From: Ramlibacter alkalitolerans
GTDB taxonomy: Bacteria > Pseudomonadota > Gammaproteobacteria > Burkholderiales > Burkholderiaceae_C
Assembly: GCF_016722765.1 (NCBI RefSeq)
Contig: NZ_JAEQND010000003.1
Location: 124,001-188,000, forward strand
DNA: 64,000 bases
Reading direction: 5' to 3'
The notes beneath the pieces were generated by a model. That model did no database searches. It saw only the letters and a list, made by a program, of their open reading frames with translations, and was not told the DNA's origin. Below are positions 31,683 to 40,413 of this stretch, one piece after another. The translations under genes were made by a program, and so were the position numbers. How positions within the stretch are numbered: the stretch's first letter is position 1; each line of letters opens with the position of its first letter.

Positions 31683-32504
31683 TCAGCGGGGTTTGTCGCG
31701 GCGCAAAGGTCGTGGCGGTGCGACGGGCCGCGGCAGGGCCGCCGCGGGCAGCGGGGGCAGGGGCGAGCCGTCGCCGCGCTGCCATTGGCCGTCCACCAGC
31801 ACCTCGTGCGGGTGGAAGCGCGACTTGTAGTTCATCTTCGGGCTTTCCTGGATCCAGTAGCCCAGGTACACGTGCGGCAGCTTCAGGCGCCTGGCCTGGT
31901 CGATCTGCCACAGCACGCTGTAGGTGCCGTAGCTCGAGGTCGGATCGGGTTCGTAGAACGTGTACACGGCGGAAATGCCGTCGTTCAGCACGTCGAGGAT
32001 GGAGACCATGCGCAGCGGGCCGATGCTGCCATCCGGCTGCTTTTCCCGGAATTCCACCAGCCGCGAGTTCACGCGGCTTTGCAGCAGGAACTGCGTGTAC
32101 TGGTCGATGCTGTCGTGGTCCATGCCGCCGCCGGCATGGCGCCCTGTCTGGTAGCGCAGGTACAGGTGGTAGTGCTCGGGCACGAAGCACAGCTTGAGCA
32201 CCCGGGCCTGCAGGTTGCCGTGGCGCGCCCACGCGCGCCGGTGGCTGCGGCTCGGATGGAAGTCCTCCACCAGCACGCGCAGCGGCACGCAGGCGCGGCA
32301 GCCGTCGCAATAGGGGCGGTAGGTGAACATGCCGCTGCGACGGAAGCCGCTGGTGACCAGGTCCGAGTAGGCGTCGTTGTGGATCAGGTGGCTTGGCGTC
32401 GCCACCTGCGAACGGGCCTGCTTGCCCGGCAGGTAGCTGCACGGGTACGGCGCCGTGGCGTAGAACTGCAGCGTCTGGAGCGGAAGGTCCTTGAGGTGCG
32501 TCAC
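31683..32504 (-). CDS. bpt: aspartate/glutamate leucyltransferase (Bpt)
   Basis: A 273-residue N-end-rule enzyme that attaches Leu from Leu-tRNA to proteins with N-terminal Asp or Glu, marking them for ClpAP. The start is GTG 32504 overlapping the aat stop as GTGA, giving (M)[26 protein letters not shown], the family opening. Further on are [23 protein letters not shown] and [22 protein letters not shown]. The last 35 residues are a Pro/Arg-rich tail beyond the usual end. It is coupled to aat. Confidence 0.94.
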   Translation of the reverse strand: MTHLKDLPLQTLQFYATAPYPCSYLPGKQARSQVATPSHLIHNDAYSDLVTSGFRRSGMFTYRPYCDGCRACVPLRVLVEDFHPSRSHRRAWARHGNLQARVLKLCFVPEHYHLYLRYQTGRHAGGGMDHDSIDQYTQFLLQSRVNSRLVEFREKQPDGSIGPLRMVSILDVLNDGISAVYTFYEPDPTSSYGTYSVLWQIDQARRLKLPHVYLGYWIQESPKMNYKSRFHPHEVLVDGQWQRGDGSPLPPLPAAALPRPVAPPRPLRRDKPR

Positions 32505-33250
32505 GCGGGGGTCGTGGAGGGCGGCAAGACTGCGTCCCAGTATACGGGCTCGAATTGCCATGGTGCACTGTTGCGACGCGCCTGTGCGGCCACTTCCCGA
32601 ACAAATTCGTCCCGCGGGATCTCGCGCGCCCCCAGCGAGGCGAGGTGCCGGGTGTTCTGCTGGCAGTCGATCACGCTCACCTGCGCCTGCCGGCTCCAGG
32701 CGACCAGCGCCGCCAGCGCGATCTTGGAGGCGTCCGGCACGCGGGTGAACATCGACTCGCCGAAGACGGCGCGGCCGATCACCACGCAGTACAGGCCGCC
32801 CACCAGCCGCCCGTCCATCCAGGTCTCCACGCTGTGGGCGAAGCCGGCGCGGTGGAAGGCCTGGTAGGCCTGCACCATCGCCGGCACGATCCAGGTCCCC
32901 GACTGGCCCGGGCGCTCGCTGGTGGCGCAGGCGCGGATCACCGCGTCGAAGTCGGTGTCGAAGCGGATCTCGCACTGGGCGTCGGCGACGAACTTCGCCA
33001 GCGTCTTGCGGAACGACCGGTGCAGCCTGAATTCCGCGGTGAACAGGACCATCCGCGGATCCGTGCTCCACCACAGGATCGGCTGGCCTTCGCTGAACCA
33101 CGGAAAGATGCCGTTGGCGTACGCGCGCTGCAGGCTGTCGATGTCGAGCGCGCCGCCGGCCGCCAGCAGGCCGGGCGCCGGCTGCCGCTGATCCCAGGCC
33201 TGCGCCGGATCGGGGAAGGGGTCGCCAGGTTGGAGCCAGGGCAGGTGCAT
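32501..33250 (-). CDS. aat: leucyl/phenylalanyl-tRNA--protein transferase
   Basis: A 249-residue N-end-rule enzyme adding Leu or Phe to proteins with N-terminal Lys or Arg. Seen: [52 protein letters not shown] and [17 protein letters not shown], all hallmark stretches. ATG 33250 ([14 protein letters not shown]) is chosen because it matches the family start; a GTG at 33268 is an alternative. It overlaps bpt by 4 nt, so both transferases are made together. Confidence 0.95.
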   Translation of the reverse strand: MHLPWLQPGDPFPDPAQAWDQRQPAPGLLAAGGALDIDSLQRAYANGIFPWFSEGQPILWWSTDPRMVLFTAEFRLHRSFRKTLAKFVADAQCEIRFDTDFDAVIRACATSERPGQSGTWIVPAMVQAYQAFHRAGFAHSVETWMDGRLVGGLYCVVIGRAVFGESMFTRVPDASKIALAALVAWSRQAQVSVIDCQQNTRHLASLGAREIPRDEFVREVAAQARRNSAPWQFEPVYWDAVLPPSTTPA

Positions 33251-33337
33251 CGGGGTGGGCACTGTCACGCGGGAGGTGATTGTGCCCGGCCGGCGGGGCT
33301 CGCGTCCGCGGCTGGAGGAAATCGGTCGAGCGCTTTC

Positions 33338-33727
33338 CTAGGGCGCGCCGCGCAGCGGCCGCGGCACTCCGGCGGCGGGCTGCACCGTGTCGGCGTTGGC
33401 CACCGACACCGGCACCAGCTGCGGCCGCGGCAGCAGGCGGGCGCCGATCCGGAAGCCGCCTTCGGCGGGCTCGCTGCGCACCACCTCGGCCTCGCAGCGC
33501 AGCGGGTACTGCTGGCCGTCCAGCAGGTACTCGATCACGACCTGCACGCGCGCGCCGCTCTCGTAGCTGCGCTCGGAAAGGAAGGAAAGGCCGTTCGCGC
33601 TGATGTCCCGGGTGGTCGCCGGCGCCCCATCCACGCTCACGGGCATCGTCGCCCCGAAGCGCTCGGCCTCCCTGCGTTCCCGGCGGGGCCGCAGCGGGAC
33701 CGGGATGGTGACTCCGTGTTCGGGCAT
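33338..33727 (-). CDS. PilZ domain protein (c-di-GMP effector)
   Basis: A 129-residue protein. The two PilZ ligand motifs are present: [10 protein letters not shown] (RxxxR) near residues 15-25 and DISANGLSF (DxSxxG). Such proteins bind cyclic di-GMP and often influence motility or surface polysaccharide. Start ATG 33727 gives [11 protein letters not shown] Pro-rich tail of about 25 residues follows the beta-barrel. It stands alone, 88 nt before aat and divergent from the small membrane protein gene across 192 nt. Confidence 0.88.
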   Translation of the reverse strand: MPEHGVTIPVPLRPRRERREAERFGATMPVSVDGAPATTRDISANGLSFLSERSYESGARVQVVIEYLLDGQQYPLRCEAEVVRSEPAEGGFRIGARLLPRPQLVPVSVANADTVQPAAGVPRPLRGAP

Positions 33728-33919
33728 GGAACTGTTCCTCGTGAACCCCGACCGTAGCCGGCGACAGGGACTGGTTTGTAGTCCGGCGCCGGGCCGACGC
33801 GTCGGACGCGGCGGATTCATGCGCGGCTTCAGTGGCGACTACGCGCCGCGAAGGCGCATTCCGACAAGACGGGCGCAGGCCGCATTCCAGCATGCGCTCG
33901 TCCCGTCGAAGGAGCCGAC

Positions 33920-34090
33920 ATGCCGCACGACAGCCGTGAAGCACGCGCTGAAACCCTCCAGGTGCTGATGCCGTGGGGATCCCCCCTGGCCGAAGGCGAG
34001 GACCCGGTGGCGGCGACGGCCTTCTGGCTCGCCGGTGGCGCCTCGCTCCTGCTATGGACGGCGGTGGCCCTGCTGCTGACCTCGGTCTAG
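33920..34090 (+). CDS. small single-span membrane protein
   Basis: A 56-residue frame with a good ribosome site (AAGGAG, 6 nt spacing) reads [20 protein letters not shown], then after a Gly/Pro turn one hydrophobic segment from about residue 32 to 56 ([20 protein letters not shown]). I do not recognise it. It is divergent from the PilZ gene. The coding call rests on ribosome site, composition and a plausible membrane span. Confidence 0.6.
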   Translation: MPHDSREARAETLQVLMPWGSPLAEGEDPVAATAFWLAGGASLLLWTAVALLLTSV

Positions 34091-34224
34091 CACTCCGGTC
34101 CTGCGGTCTGCTTGCGCTGGCCGGGCGACAGCGCGGAAAAGTCCACACTGGCGGGCGTGAAAAAAACAGGATCGTGCCGGCCGTCTGTGCCAAACTTCAG
34201 GTCATCCTGAACGCTTCCGACTTC

Positions 34225-34428
34225 ATGCGCAGCCCGCACGTCCCCGATTCCCAAGCGCGCCTGCTGCCGGCCGGCCGGCGCTGGGGCTTCGGCGCGCACA
34301 GCGTGCTGCCCTACCTCTCCTTCGCCCTGCAATCGCGCCCCGGCCAGGCGCCGGGCGAATCGATCCGCAATCCCGTGTTCCCGCAGATGGAGAATACGCT
34401 GCCGGTCCTCCTGCGCCGCTCGCACTGA
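34225..34428 (+). CDS. possible small hypothetical protein
   Basis: A 67-residue frame beginning MRSPHVPDSQARLLPAGRRW and ending VLLRRSH. It has no clear ribosome site and no recognisable domain, but codon usage looks coding and the frame is open up to 12 nt before the dehydratase region. It could be a real short gene or chance in GC-rich DNA. Confidence 0.35.
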   Translation: MRSPHVPDSQARLLPAGRRWGFGAHSVLPYLSFALQSRPGQAPGESIRNPVFPQMENTLPVLLRRSH

Positions 34429-34470
34429 GCGGCGCGCAGGATGGCGCGTGCTTCTTCGATGGAGGCTCGC

Positions 34471-34860
34471 ATGGCCCAATGGCGCAAGGGTTCCCCCGAC
34501 GAGGTCTACTCCGAAGAGGAGATCACGCAGCGACTCGCGGCCGAACTTCCGGCCTGGTACTACGAGGACGGCTGGATCCGCCGCAAGTACAAGACCACCG
34601 GCTGGAAATCCACGCTGATGGTGGTCAACACCGTCGGCCACCTGGCCGAGGCCGCATGGCATCACCCGGACCTGGCCGTGTCGTACGCCTTCGTGGTCGT
34701 CAAGCTGGTCAACCATTCGGCCAAGGGCGTGACCGACAAGGACTTCGCGCTGGCGCGCAAGATCGAGGAAGTGCTGATGTGGCGGCCCGGCGGCGAGGAG
34801 GGCTCGCCGCTGGAGGGCACGCCCGAGGATCCGCGCTTCAAGTACCTGAAGTACGACTGA
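34471..34860 (+). CDS. 4a-hydroxytetrahydrobiopterin dehydratase (PCD/DCoH)
   Basis: A 129-residue pterin carbinolamine dehydratase. The family core is GHLAEAAWHHPDLAVSYAFVVVKLVNHSAKGVTDKDFALARKIE, with the paired active-site histidines. Start ATG 34471 is preferred because GGAGG lies 5 nt upstream; ATG 34441 would add 10 residues. It recycles pterin cofactor after aromatic hydroxylases; related proteins also appear near pterin-cofactor genes. Its end overlaps the convergent mxaL-like gene by 23 nt. Confidence 0.9.
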   Translation: MAQWRKGSPDEVYSEEEITQRLAAELPAWYYEDGWIRRKYKTTGWKSTLMVVNTVGHLAEAAWHHPDLAVSYAFVVVKLVNHSAKGVTDKDFALARKIEEVLMWRPGGEEGSPLEGTPEDPRFKYLKYD

Positions 34861-35746
34861 GGCGCGGCCGCCCGCCACCGAAGGCATCGGGCCGGAAATA
34901 TACGCACAGCAGGGCGAGCGCGAGCAGCGCGGGCACGGCGCGCAGGTCGGTGGCCACGCTGGCGCGGCGCGCGAGTTGCGGGTCGCGCATCAGCGCCGCA
35001 AGCTGCCCCGGATCGCGCAGGGCGCTGTAGCCCAGGCCGGTCTGGGCCGCCAACGCGCGCAGGTGCGGCTCGCGCAGCTCCGACAGGTGTTCGCGCGAGG
35101 GCGGCTGGCCCGCCGGCACGTTGCGCTGGAGCACGTCGCCGGCGCGCCAGTAGCCGATGCGGTTGCCCTCCGCATCCGTGCGCGGGATGGGCTGCGGCAC
35201 GCCGGCGCCTATCCCCAGCAGCCAGCCGCGTACCTGCCCCGCCTGGACGTCGTCGAAGCGAGGGAAGGCGGTGAGCGGCGGCGACTCGTGGCCATCGGTG
35301 AGGAACAGGATCGCAGGTTTGCCCTGCAGCTCCTTGGCGGCGCGCAGCGCCCAGAACACGCCCTTGGCGACCTCGCTGGCGTTGCCCCAGCGGATGCGGC
35401 CGTCGATCTCGGCCAGCGTGGCAAGCAGGTCGTTGTAGTTCTCGCAGACCTCGATCGGCGCCAGCAGCAGCAGGGTGCGGTATTCGGTGAACGCGGCCCA
35501 GCCCACGCGGGAGCCGCAGGGCAGCTCGCGCAGGGCGCGTCGCGCCGCCGCGCGGGCAAACTCCAGCCGGCTGACCGGCGCGCCGTCGATCTGCGCGTCC
35601 TCCACGTCCATGCTCTGCGTGATGTCGAACACGAGGACGGTGTCCGCCACGTTGCGCGGCAGCGGCACCGGCGGCATGAGCAGCGCGACGAGCAGCAGCA
35701 GCGTCGCGCCGGCGAGCAGGGGCGCGTCGCGCAGCAGCGCCTTCAC
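34838..35746 (-). CDS. mxaL: MxaL-like VWA domain protein
   Basis: A 302-residue protein, last of the mxaRSACKL-type maturation genes. Start GTG 35746 overlaps the mxaK stop as GTGA. An N-terminal membrane segment (LLAGATLLLLVALLMPP) precedes a von Willebrand A domain with MIDAS-like DITQSMDVE (DxTxS rather than DxSxS) and AILFLTDGHESPP; a second membrane segment is near residues 270-285. In Ca-dependent methanol oxidation systems these genes are needed for metal insertion; here they accompany xoxF. The last 23 nt overlap the convergent dehydratase gene. Confidence 0.82.
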   Translation of the reverse strand: MKALLRDAPLLAGATLLLLVALLMPPVPLPRNVADTVLVFDITQSMDVEDAQIDGAPVSRLEFARAAARRALRELPCGSRVGWAAFTEYRTLLLLAPIEVCENYNDLLATLAEIDGRIRWGNASEVAKGVFWALRAAKELQGKPAILFLTDGHESPPLTAFPRFDDVQAGQVRGWLLGIGAGVPQPIPRTDAEGNRIGYWRAGDVLQRNVPAGQPPSREHLSELREPHLRALAAQTGLGYSALRDPGQLAALMRDPQLARRASVATDLRAVPALLALALLCVYFRPDAFGGGRPRLSRTSGT

Positions 35747-36282
35747 GGCAGGTCGCTCCGCATCGCGGGCGCGGTAGTCAGGACGCGTTCGCGCTCCACC
35801 GGCGGTGCGTTGTCCTCGCCGAGCTGCTCGTCGACCTCGGGCGCGATGCCCAGGGCGCGCTCGAGGTTGTAGCGCGCGTCCCAGTCAGCGGGGTCGTCGC
35901 GCAGCGCATCGCGAAAGCTCTGCTTGGCAAGTTCGACCAGCGGCAGCGCGTCGCTCGCGTGCTTGGTGCCGTTCTTCAGTGCCTCGCGCAGGTGCAGGTT
36001 GCCCAGGTTGTACAGGACGGCGTGCCGCAGCGGCCCGTGCTCGCCCTGCAGCAGCGCCTTGTGCGCGGCCAGCGCCGCCTCGTAGCGGCCGGCGCCGGAC
36101 AGCGCCAGTGCCTGGGCGAAGCGCGCTTCGGCGAAGTCGCTGGGGGCCGCGCTGGCGTCGGCCTGCGCGATCGCGCGGTTGATGCGCTCGGCCTGCACCA
36201 TGCGCACGGCCTGCCACGCCGCGGGCACGGCCAGGGCGAAGCTGGCGGCGGCGAACAGGAGGTGAATGGTGCGGCGCTTCAT
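35743..36282 (-). CDS. mxaK: MxaK-like protein with TPR-like helices
   Basis: A 179-residue inner-membrane protein. It has one N-terminal membrane segment (TIHLLFAAASFALAVPAAWQ) and a periplasmic helical part (FAEARFAQALALSGAGRYEAALAAHKALL, HAVLYNLGNLHLREAL, FRDALRDDPADWDARYNLERAL) that reads as TPRs. Sits between the mxaC- and mxaL-like genes with 4-nt overlaps on both sides. A role in assembly of the methanol dehydrogenase is inferred from gene order. Confidence 0.8.
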   Translation of the reverse strand: MKRRTIHLLFAAASFALAVPAAWQAVRMVQAERINRAIAQADASAAPSDFAEARFAQALALSGAGRYEAALAAHKALLQGEHGPLRHAVLYNLGNLHLREALKNGTKHASDALPLVELAKQSFRDALRDDPADWDARYNLERALGIAPEVDEQLGEDNAPPVERERVLTTAPAMRSDLP

Positions 36283-37295
36283 TGCCAGGCCCGCAAGGTG
36301 ACGGCGCGCAGCGCGAAGAGCAGGGCGCAGCAGGCGATTGCCGTGGCGAGCGCGGCAGCGCTGAAATCGCGCCGCGGCACGCGCTCGGTGAAGTCCAGCG
36401 GGAAGTTCTGCTGCCGGCCCACGTCTGCCACCGCCCGTGCCACGCTCTCCGGGTCGTCCGCCTCGTAGGCGCGGTAGGCGCCGGGCAGGGTCTGGAAGAA
36501 GCGGTGCAGGGCGATCTCCGGCACGGCTTCGTTGGCCTCGCCCGGCGTATCGAGCTTGAGGCTGTTGACGGAGCGCAGGTAGATCCAGGCCAGCGAGACG
36601 CGGTTGCGCAGTGCCGCCGCGTGCACGCGCTTCTTCGTGGCGGCATCGAGCCGCGCGCCGCCGTCGGACACCAGCAGCACGATGCGGCTGCCGGTGTAGG
36701 CGCGCTGGTCGTACTCCGCGATGGCGGCCAGCAGGGCGCGCCCGACGTCGGTGTCCGCCAGGCCCCGGCCGACGCTGCCGGCCGTGATGCCGGCCTGCAC
36801 CACCGCGTCGTGCTGCGTGAAGCGCACGACGCGCATCGGCTGGGTGCTGAAGAACATCAGCGAGAAGCGGTCGTCCGGCCGTTCGCCGACGAAGCGCGCC
36901 AGCAGTTCGCGCGCGACCTTGCCCTTGGGCTCGCCGCGGGAGCCGGCCTGGTAGCGCAGGTTCAGGGGGTCGATGGTGCGCCAGTCGGCCGGCAGCATGC
37001 GCTCGTCCATGCTGCGGCTGCGGTCGATCAGCAGCACGATCTCGGCGCCGCGGCCGCTGCGCTGCACCAGCGTTTCGGGCCGCATCGGCCCGGCGATGGC
37101 GAGGACGATCGCCAGCAGGGCGGCCATGGCCAGGAGCCGCCACGCCCGTCCGAGCGCGGCGCCCAGGCGGTCCGGCGGCAGCCAGCCCAGGTGGGGCAAG
37201 ACCAGCGCCTGCCGCCGGCGCGGCAACAGCGGCAGCACCGCCAGCGGCAGCAGGACCAGCGCCCAGGGGTGCGCGAATTCGAGCAGCGCGTTCAT
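36279..37295 (-). CDS. mxaC: MxaC-like VWA domain membrane protein
   Basis: A 338-residue protein with two N-terminal membrane segments, then a VWA domain with MIDAS DRSRSMDER (DxSxS) and IVLLVSDGGARLDAAT, and a final membrane segment (ALATAIACCALLFAL). It resembles BatA/B-type partners of MoxR ATPases. Start ATG 37295 overlaps the mxaA stop as ATGA. It is probably part of the periplasm-facing maturation machinery for the alcohol dehydrogenase. Confidence 0.85.
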   Translation of the reverse strand: MNALLEFAHPWALVLLPLAVLPLLPRRRQALVLPHLGWLPPDRLGAALGRAWRLLAMAALLAIVLAIAGPMRPETLVQRSGRGAEIVLLIDRSRSMDERMLPADWRTIDPLNLRYQAGSRGEPKGKVARELLARFVGERPDDRFSLMFFSTQPMRVVRFTQHDAVVQAGITAGSVGRGLADTDVGRALLAAIAEYDQRAYTGSRIVLLVSDGGARLDAATKKRVHAAALRNRVSLAWIYLRSVNSLKLDTPGEANEAVPEIALHRFFQTLPGAYRAYEADDPESVARAVADVGRQQNFPLDFTERVPRRDFSAAALATAIACCALLFALRAVTLRAWQ

Positions 37296-38149
37296 GGCGC
37301 ATGCCGCCGTTCGAGCCGGCTGAGCCCTGTGCACAAGGCCTGCGGCGACACGGCATCCGCGGGCAACCCGGGGCCGAAGAAAAGCTGCGCGGACTGGGCG
37401 TAGAACGCCTCGATCTGCGGCCGCAGCGGCTGCAGGTGCGGCGCGCGCTGGAACAGCGCGTCCAGCGTCCCCGCGTGCACGACCCGTCCCGCCGTGCGGT
37501 CGAAGGCCTGGTGCAGCGCCTGGAAGGCCGCCGGCGCGCCGGCCTGCTGGCCGCGCAAGGTGCGCAGGGCCCTGGTGAAGGGCAGGGCCGTGCGGGCCCG
37601 CCATGCGCTCCAGCCCGCATACGCCAGCCAGCCGGCCAGGCAGGTGGCCAGGGCGGCGAGCCACAGCGACAGCGTGCGCTGCATCGCCGCGGTGTCGATC
37701 ACCGGGGCCGGCCGGTCGGGACGCAGCGGCAGCGACTCGGTGGGCGCAACGGGCGCGGTGAGCGGCCCTATGCTGAGGGCGGCGGGTGCGATGCGCAGCG
37801 GCGCGGCACCGGCGGCGCCCGCCAGTTCCCAGCGCGGGACGGCGACCGTCGCCAGGCTGCGGGGCGCGTTGACGACCTGGTATTCCACCACCAGCCAGCG
37901 CGCGCCGTCCGGGGCGGCTTCCACGCGTGCCGTGCGCCGTTCCAGCCAGGCGCTCACGCGTGCCGGGCCGGGCAGCGTCGCCGGGGTGAAGGCGCGGCCT
38001 TCGCGTGCCAGCAGCACCTGCTGCACCGCGATGTCGCCCACGGTGTAGCCGAAGGGGCGCGGCTGGCGCACCACGGCGTCGCCGGCGTCCGCCAGCACCG
38101 CCGCGGTGAAAAGCACCGCGGCGAACGCGAGGGCGCGGCACCATTGCAT
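37292..38149 (-). CDS. mxaA: MxaA-like membrane protein
   Basis: A 285-residue protein with a signal peptide (MQWCRALAFAAVLFTAAVLADA), a periplasmic beta-rich domain, a membrane segment near residues 175-195 (TLSLWLAALATCLAGWLAYA) and a cytosolic C-terminal helical part (ALRTLRGQQAGAPAAFQALHQAFDR). This layout matches MxaA, required for Ca insertion into methanol dehydrogenase in other methylotrophs. Overlaps the mxaS stop by one base. Identity is by layout and gene order. Confidence 0.8.
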   Translation of the reverse strand: MQWCRALAFAAVLFTAAVLADAGDAVVRQPRPFGYTVGDIAVQQVLLAREGRAFTPATLPGPARVSAWLERRTARVEAAPDGARWLVVEYQVVNAPRSLATVAVPRWELAGAAGAAPLRIAPAALSIGPLTAPVAPTESLPLRPDRPAPVIDTAAMQRTLSLWLAALATCLAGWLAYAGWSAWRARTALPFTRALRTLRGQQAGAPAAFQALHQAFDRTAGRVVHAGTLDALFQRAPHLQPLRPQIEAFYAQSAQLFFGPGLPADAVSPQALCTGLSRLERRHAP

Positions 38150-38997
38150 CACGATCCCTCGCACAGATGCTCCGACAGCGCCTGCGCGTCGAAGGCACCC
38201 TGCAGGTAGAACGGCCGCAGTCCGTGCGCGCCGAACAGGCGGTCCAGTTCGGTGCGGCGCGCGAGCACCGCCTCGCGCCAGCGCGCGCGCAGGGCCGGGC
38301 GCAGCCACACGGTGCGGCCGCCGCCGCTCTCGGCGTCCCGCAGCATCGCCAGGCCGTCGCGCGCGGGCGGCTCCACTTCCGCCGGGTCCCACACCACGAG
38401 GGGGACGACGAAGGCCGGCAGCAGCATGTCGAGGACGTCGTCCAGCCCGGCCAGCGGCCAGTGGAAATCCGACACCAGGAACACGATGCCGCTGCGCCCG
38501 GCGATCAGCGTGGCGGCTTCGCGCAGGCCGGCGATGCCGCCCGGGCCGCCCTGGCTTTGCAGCAGCAGGTCGGCCAGCATCTCGCCCATGCCGCGGTGGC
38601 GCCAGGCGGCGACGCGCAGTTCGGGGTGCTCGGCGCGATCGAAGGCCACCATGCCGACGGCGTCGCCGACCCGGAAGGCGCTGTGGCCGAGGGCCTGCAC
38701 GAACGCGCCCACCACTTCCAGCTTGCCCGGGGCGCCGAAGCGCATCGAGGCGGAGACGTCGACCAGCAGGCGCACCGTCATGGCGGCGCGCTGCCGGTTC
38801 ACGCGCACCAGCCAGTCGGACTGCAGGCTCGCGATGCTGGCGCGCAGGTCCAGCCGGCGCGGGTCGGGCCGGGCATACAGGCTCAGGTGGGTGACGAACT
38901 CCAGTCCCGTGCCCAGGCCGCTGCCCGCGTGGGTGCCGGTGCGCTGGCCGGCCACCCGGTGCGGGGAGCGGTAGCGAAACTCCGGCACGGCGCTCAT
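38149..38997 (-). CDS. mxaS: MxaS-like DUF58 protein
   Basis: A 282-residue cytosolic protein of the DUF58 family, a VWA-like fold that partners MoxR ATPases. DVSASMRFG carries the MIDAS residues and IVFLVSDFHWPL the later strand. The N-terminal FRYRSPHRVAGQRTGTHAGSGLGTGLEF is typical of MxaS. Start ATG 38997. It lies 23 nt after the MoxR-type ATPase gene and overlaps mxaA. Confidence 0.85.
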   Translation of the reverse strand: MSAVPEFRYRSPHRVAGQRTGTHAGSGLGTGLEFVTHLSLYARPDPRRLDLRASIASLQSDWLVRVNRQRAAMTVRLLVDVSASMRFGAPGKLEVVGAFVQALGHSAFRVGDAVGMVAFDRAEHPELRVAAWRHRGMGEMLADLLLQSQGGPGGIAGLREAATLIAGRSGIVFLVSDFHWPLAGLDDVLDMLLPAFVVPLVVWDPAEVEPPARDGLAMLRDAESGGGRTVWLRPALRARWREAVLARRTELDRLFGAHGLRPFYLQGAFDAQALSEHLCEGS

Positions 38998-39020
38998 GGT
39001 GGGATTCGCCGCGAGGGGGT

Positions 39021-40046
39021 TCAGCGCGGCGTCGGAACGCGCTGCAGGAGCTGCGCCGTGAGCGCCTCGGCGATCTGGGCGTGGCGCATCTCGTACAGCG
39101 GCGAGAAGAACACGCGGTGGCCCATCACCGCCGGGAACACCGATGCGATGTCGTCGGGGATCACGTGCTCGCGGCCGGCGAACCAGGCGGCGACGCGGGC
39201 GGCGCGCACCAGCGCCATCATGCCGCGCGGGCTGGCGCCGGAGAGCATCAGGCGGTCCATGTCGACGCCCTCGATGCGCACGTCGAAGCGCTGCGGCGCG
39301 TGCGTGGCCTCCCACAGGTCCATCACGTAGCGCTGCAGGGCTTCGCTGACCAGCACGCTTTCCTGCACCAGCACCGCGATGTCGTTCAACTCGCGCCAGG
39401 GCACGATGCCGGGCTCCACGCGCGCCAGCAGCGCCTCGGTGTCGTGGAAGGCGGGGTCGAAGACGATGGCCCGCCGCGCCGCCTCGTCGGCGGGCGCGGC
39501 CATCCGCAGCTCGAACATGAAGCGGTCGCGCGCTGCCGCCGGCAGCTCGAAGGTCTCCTCGCGTTCGAGCCGGTTGCGGTCGGCGAACACCGTCATGTGC
39601 GGGAAGCGGAATTCGCGGTTGAACGCCGTCACGGTGCGTTCGGCCATCGCGCGCAGCAGCAGCGCCTGCACCTGCGGCCGCGCCCGGTTGATCTCGTTGA
39701 AGAAGAAGGTGGCAAGCGCGTCCTCGTGGCGCAGCAGGGGGCCGGGCTCGATGCGCGGCTTGCCCGCTTCGTCGACGTAGGTGTGGTACACGAGGTCGCC
39801 CGGCATCAGGTCCACCGTGCCCTCCACGCGCTCGAACTGGCCGCCCACCGCCCGCGCGAAGGCGCGCAGCACGGTGGTCTTGCCGACGCCGACGTCGCCT
39901 TCGAGCAGCACGTGGCCGCGCGCGAACAGCGCCACGTTGATCATCCGCAGCGCCTGCGGCTGGCCGACGACGGCGCGTGCGACCTCGGCCTCGATGCGCA
40001 GCGCCCGCGCACGCCAGCCGTGCAGCAGTTCGTCAGCGTGGGTCAT
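39021..40046 (-). CDS. mxaR: MoxR/MxaR-type AAA+ ATPase
   Basis: A 341-residue AAA+ chaperone-like ATPase. Walker A is GDVGVGKTT (residues 50-58), and the Walker B region reads ATFFFNEINRARPQ, with Asn where most MoxR proteins have Asp before the catalytic Glu. The arginine-rich sensor region is LPAAARDRFMFEL and the lid has ASPRGMMALVRAARVAA. It probably works with the MxaS, MxaC and MxaL-like proteins to mature the dehydrogenase. Overlaps the 118-residue protein gene upstream by 4 nt. Confidence 0.9.
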   Translation of the reverse strand: MTHADELLHGWRARALRIEAEVARAVVGQPQALRMINVALFARGHVLLEGDVGVGKTTVLRAFARAVGGQFERVEGTVDLMPGDLVYHTYVDEAGKPRIEPGPLLRHEDALATFFFNEINRARPQVQALLLRAMAERTVTAFNREFRFPHMTVFADRNRLEREETFELPAAARDRFMFELRMAAPADEAARRAIVFDPAFHDTEALLARVEPGIVPWRELNDIAVLVQESVLVSEALQRYVMDLWEATHAPQRFDVRIEGVDMDRLMLSGASPRGMMALVRAARVAAWFAGREHVIPDDIASVFPAVMGHRVFFSPLYEMRHAQIAEALTAQLLQRVPTPR

Positions 40047-40389
40047 CGAGGAGGCAGCTCTTGCGCGCCTGCGCCTGCAACTGGCGGAACTTGCGGATCT
40101 GCACCTGCAGCGACTCGACGTCGCGGATGTAGGAGCCGCGTTCGCCGCCGATGCTGGTGGCCTTGGAAGCCGTGCTCATGGTGACGAAGTCGTCGTAGGG
40201 CACTTCGGCGGCGATCCGGTCGATCACGCAGGAGCACTTGTTCACCATCTCGTAGTGGCCGCCGGGGTGGTCGTGGATGCACGACTCGACGTAGGTGACG
40301 CGCTCGGAGGTCGGGTAATCGTGGGCCTGCACGCAGGCGGGGGCGGCGAGCAGCGCCGCGAGGAAGCAGTGGAGCGCGGGAATTCGCAT
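40043..40389 (-). CDS. small periplasmic protein of unknown function in the xox operon
   Basis: A 118-residue protein with a signal peptide (MRIPALHCFLAALLAAPACVQA) and a mature part with three clustered cysteines (CIHDHPGGHYEMVNKCSCVID) and a lone later one. The cysteine and histidine spacing hints at a metal or disulfide site, but no family is recognised. It lies between the 231-residue secreted protein and mxaR, overlapping the latter. A periplasmic job in methanol oxidation is inferred only from position. Confidence 0.75.
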
Positions 40390-40413
40390 GCCGGGTTCTC
40401 CCTGAACGGGGTT

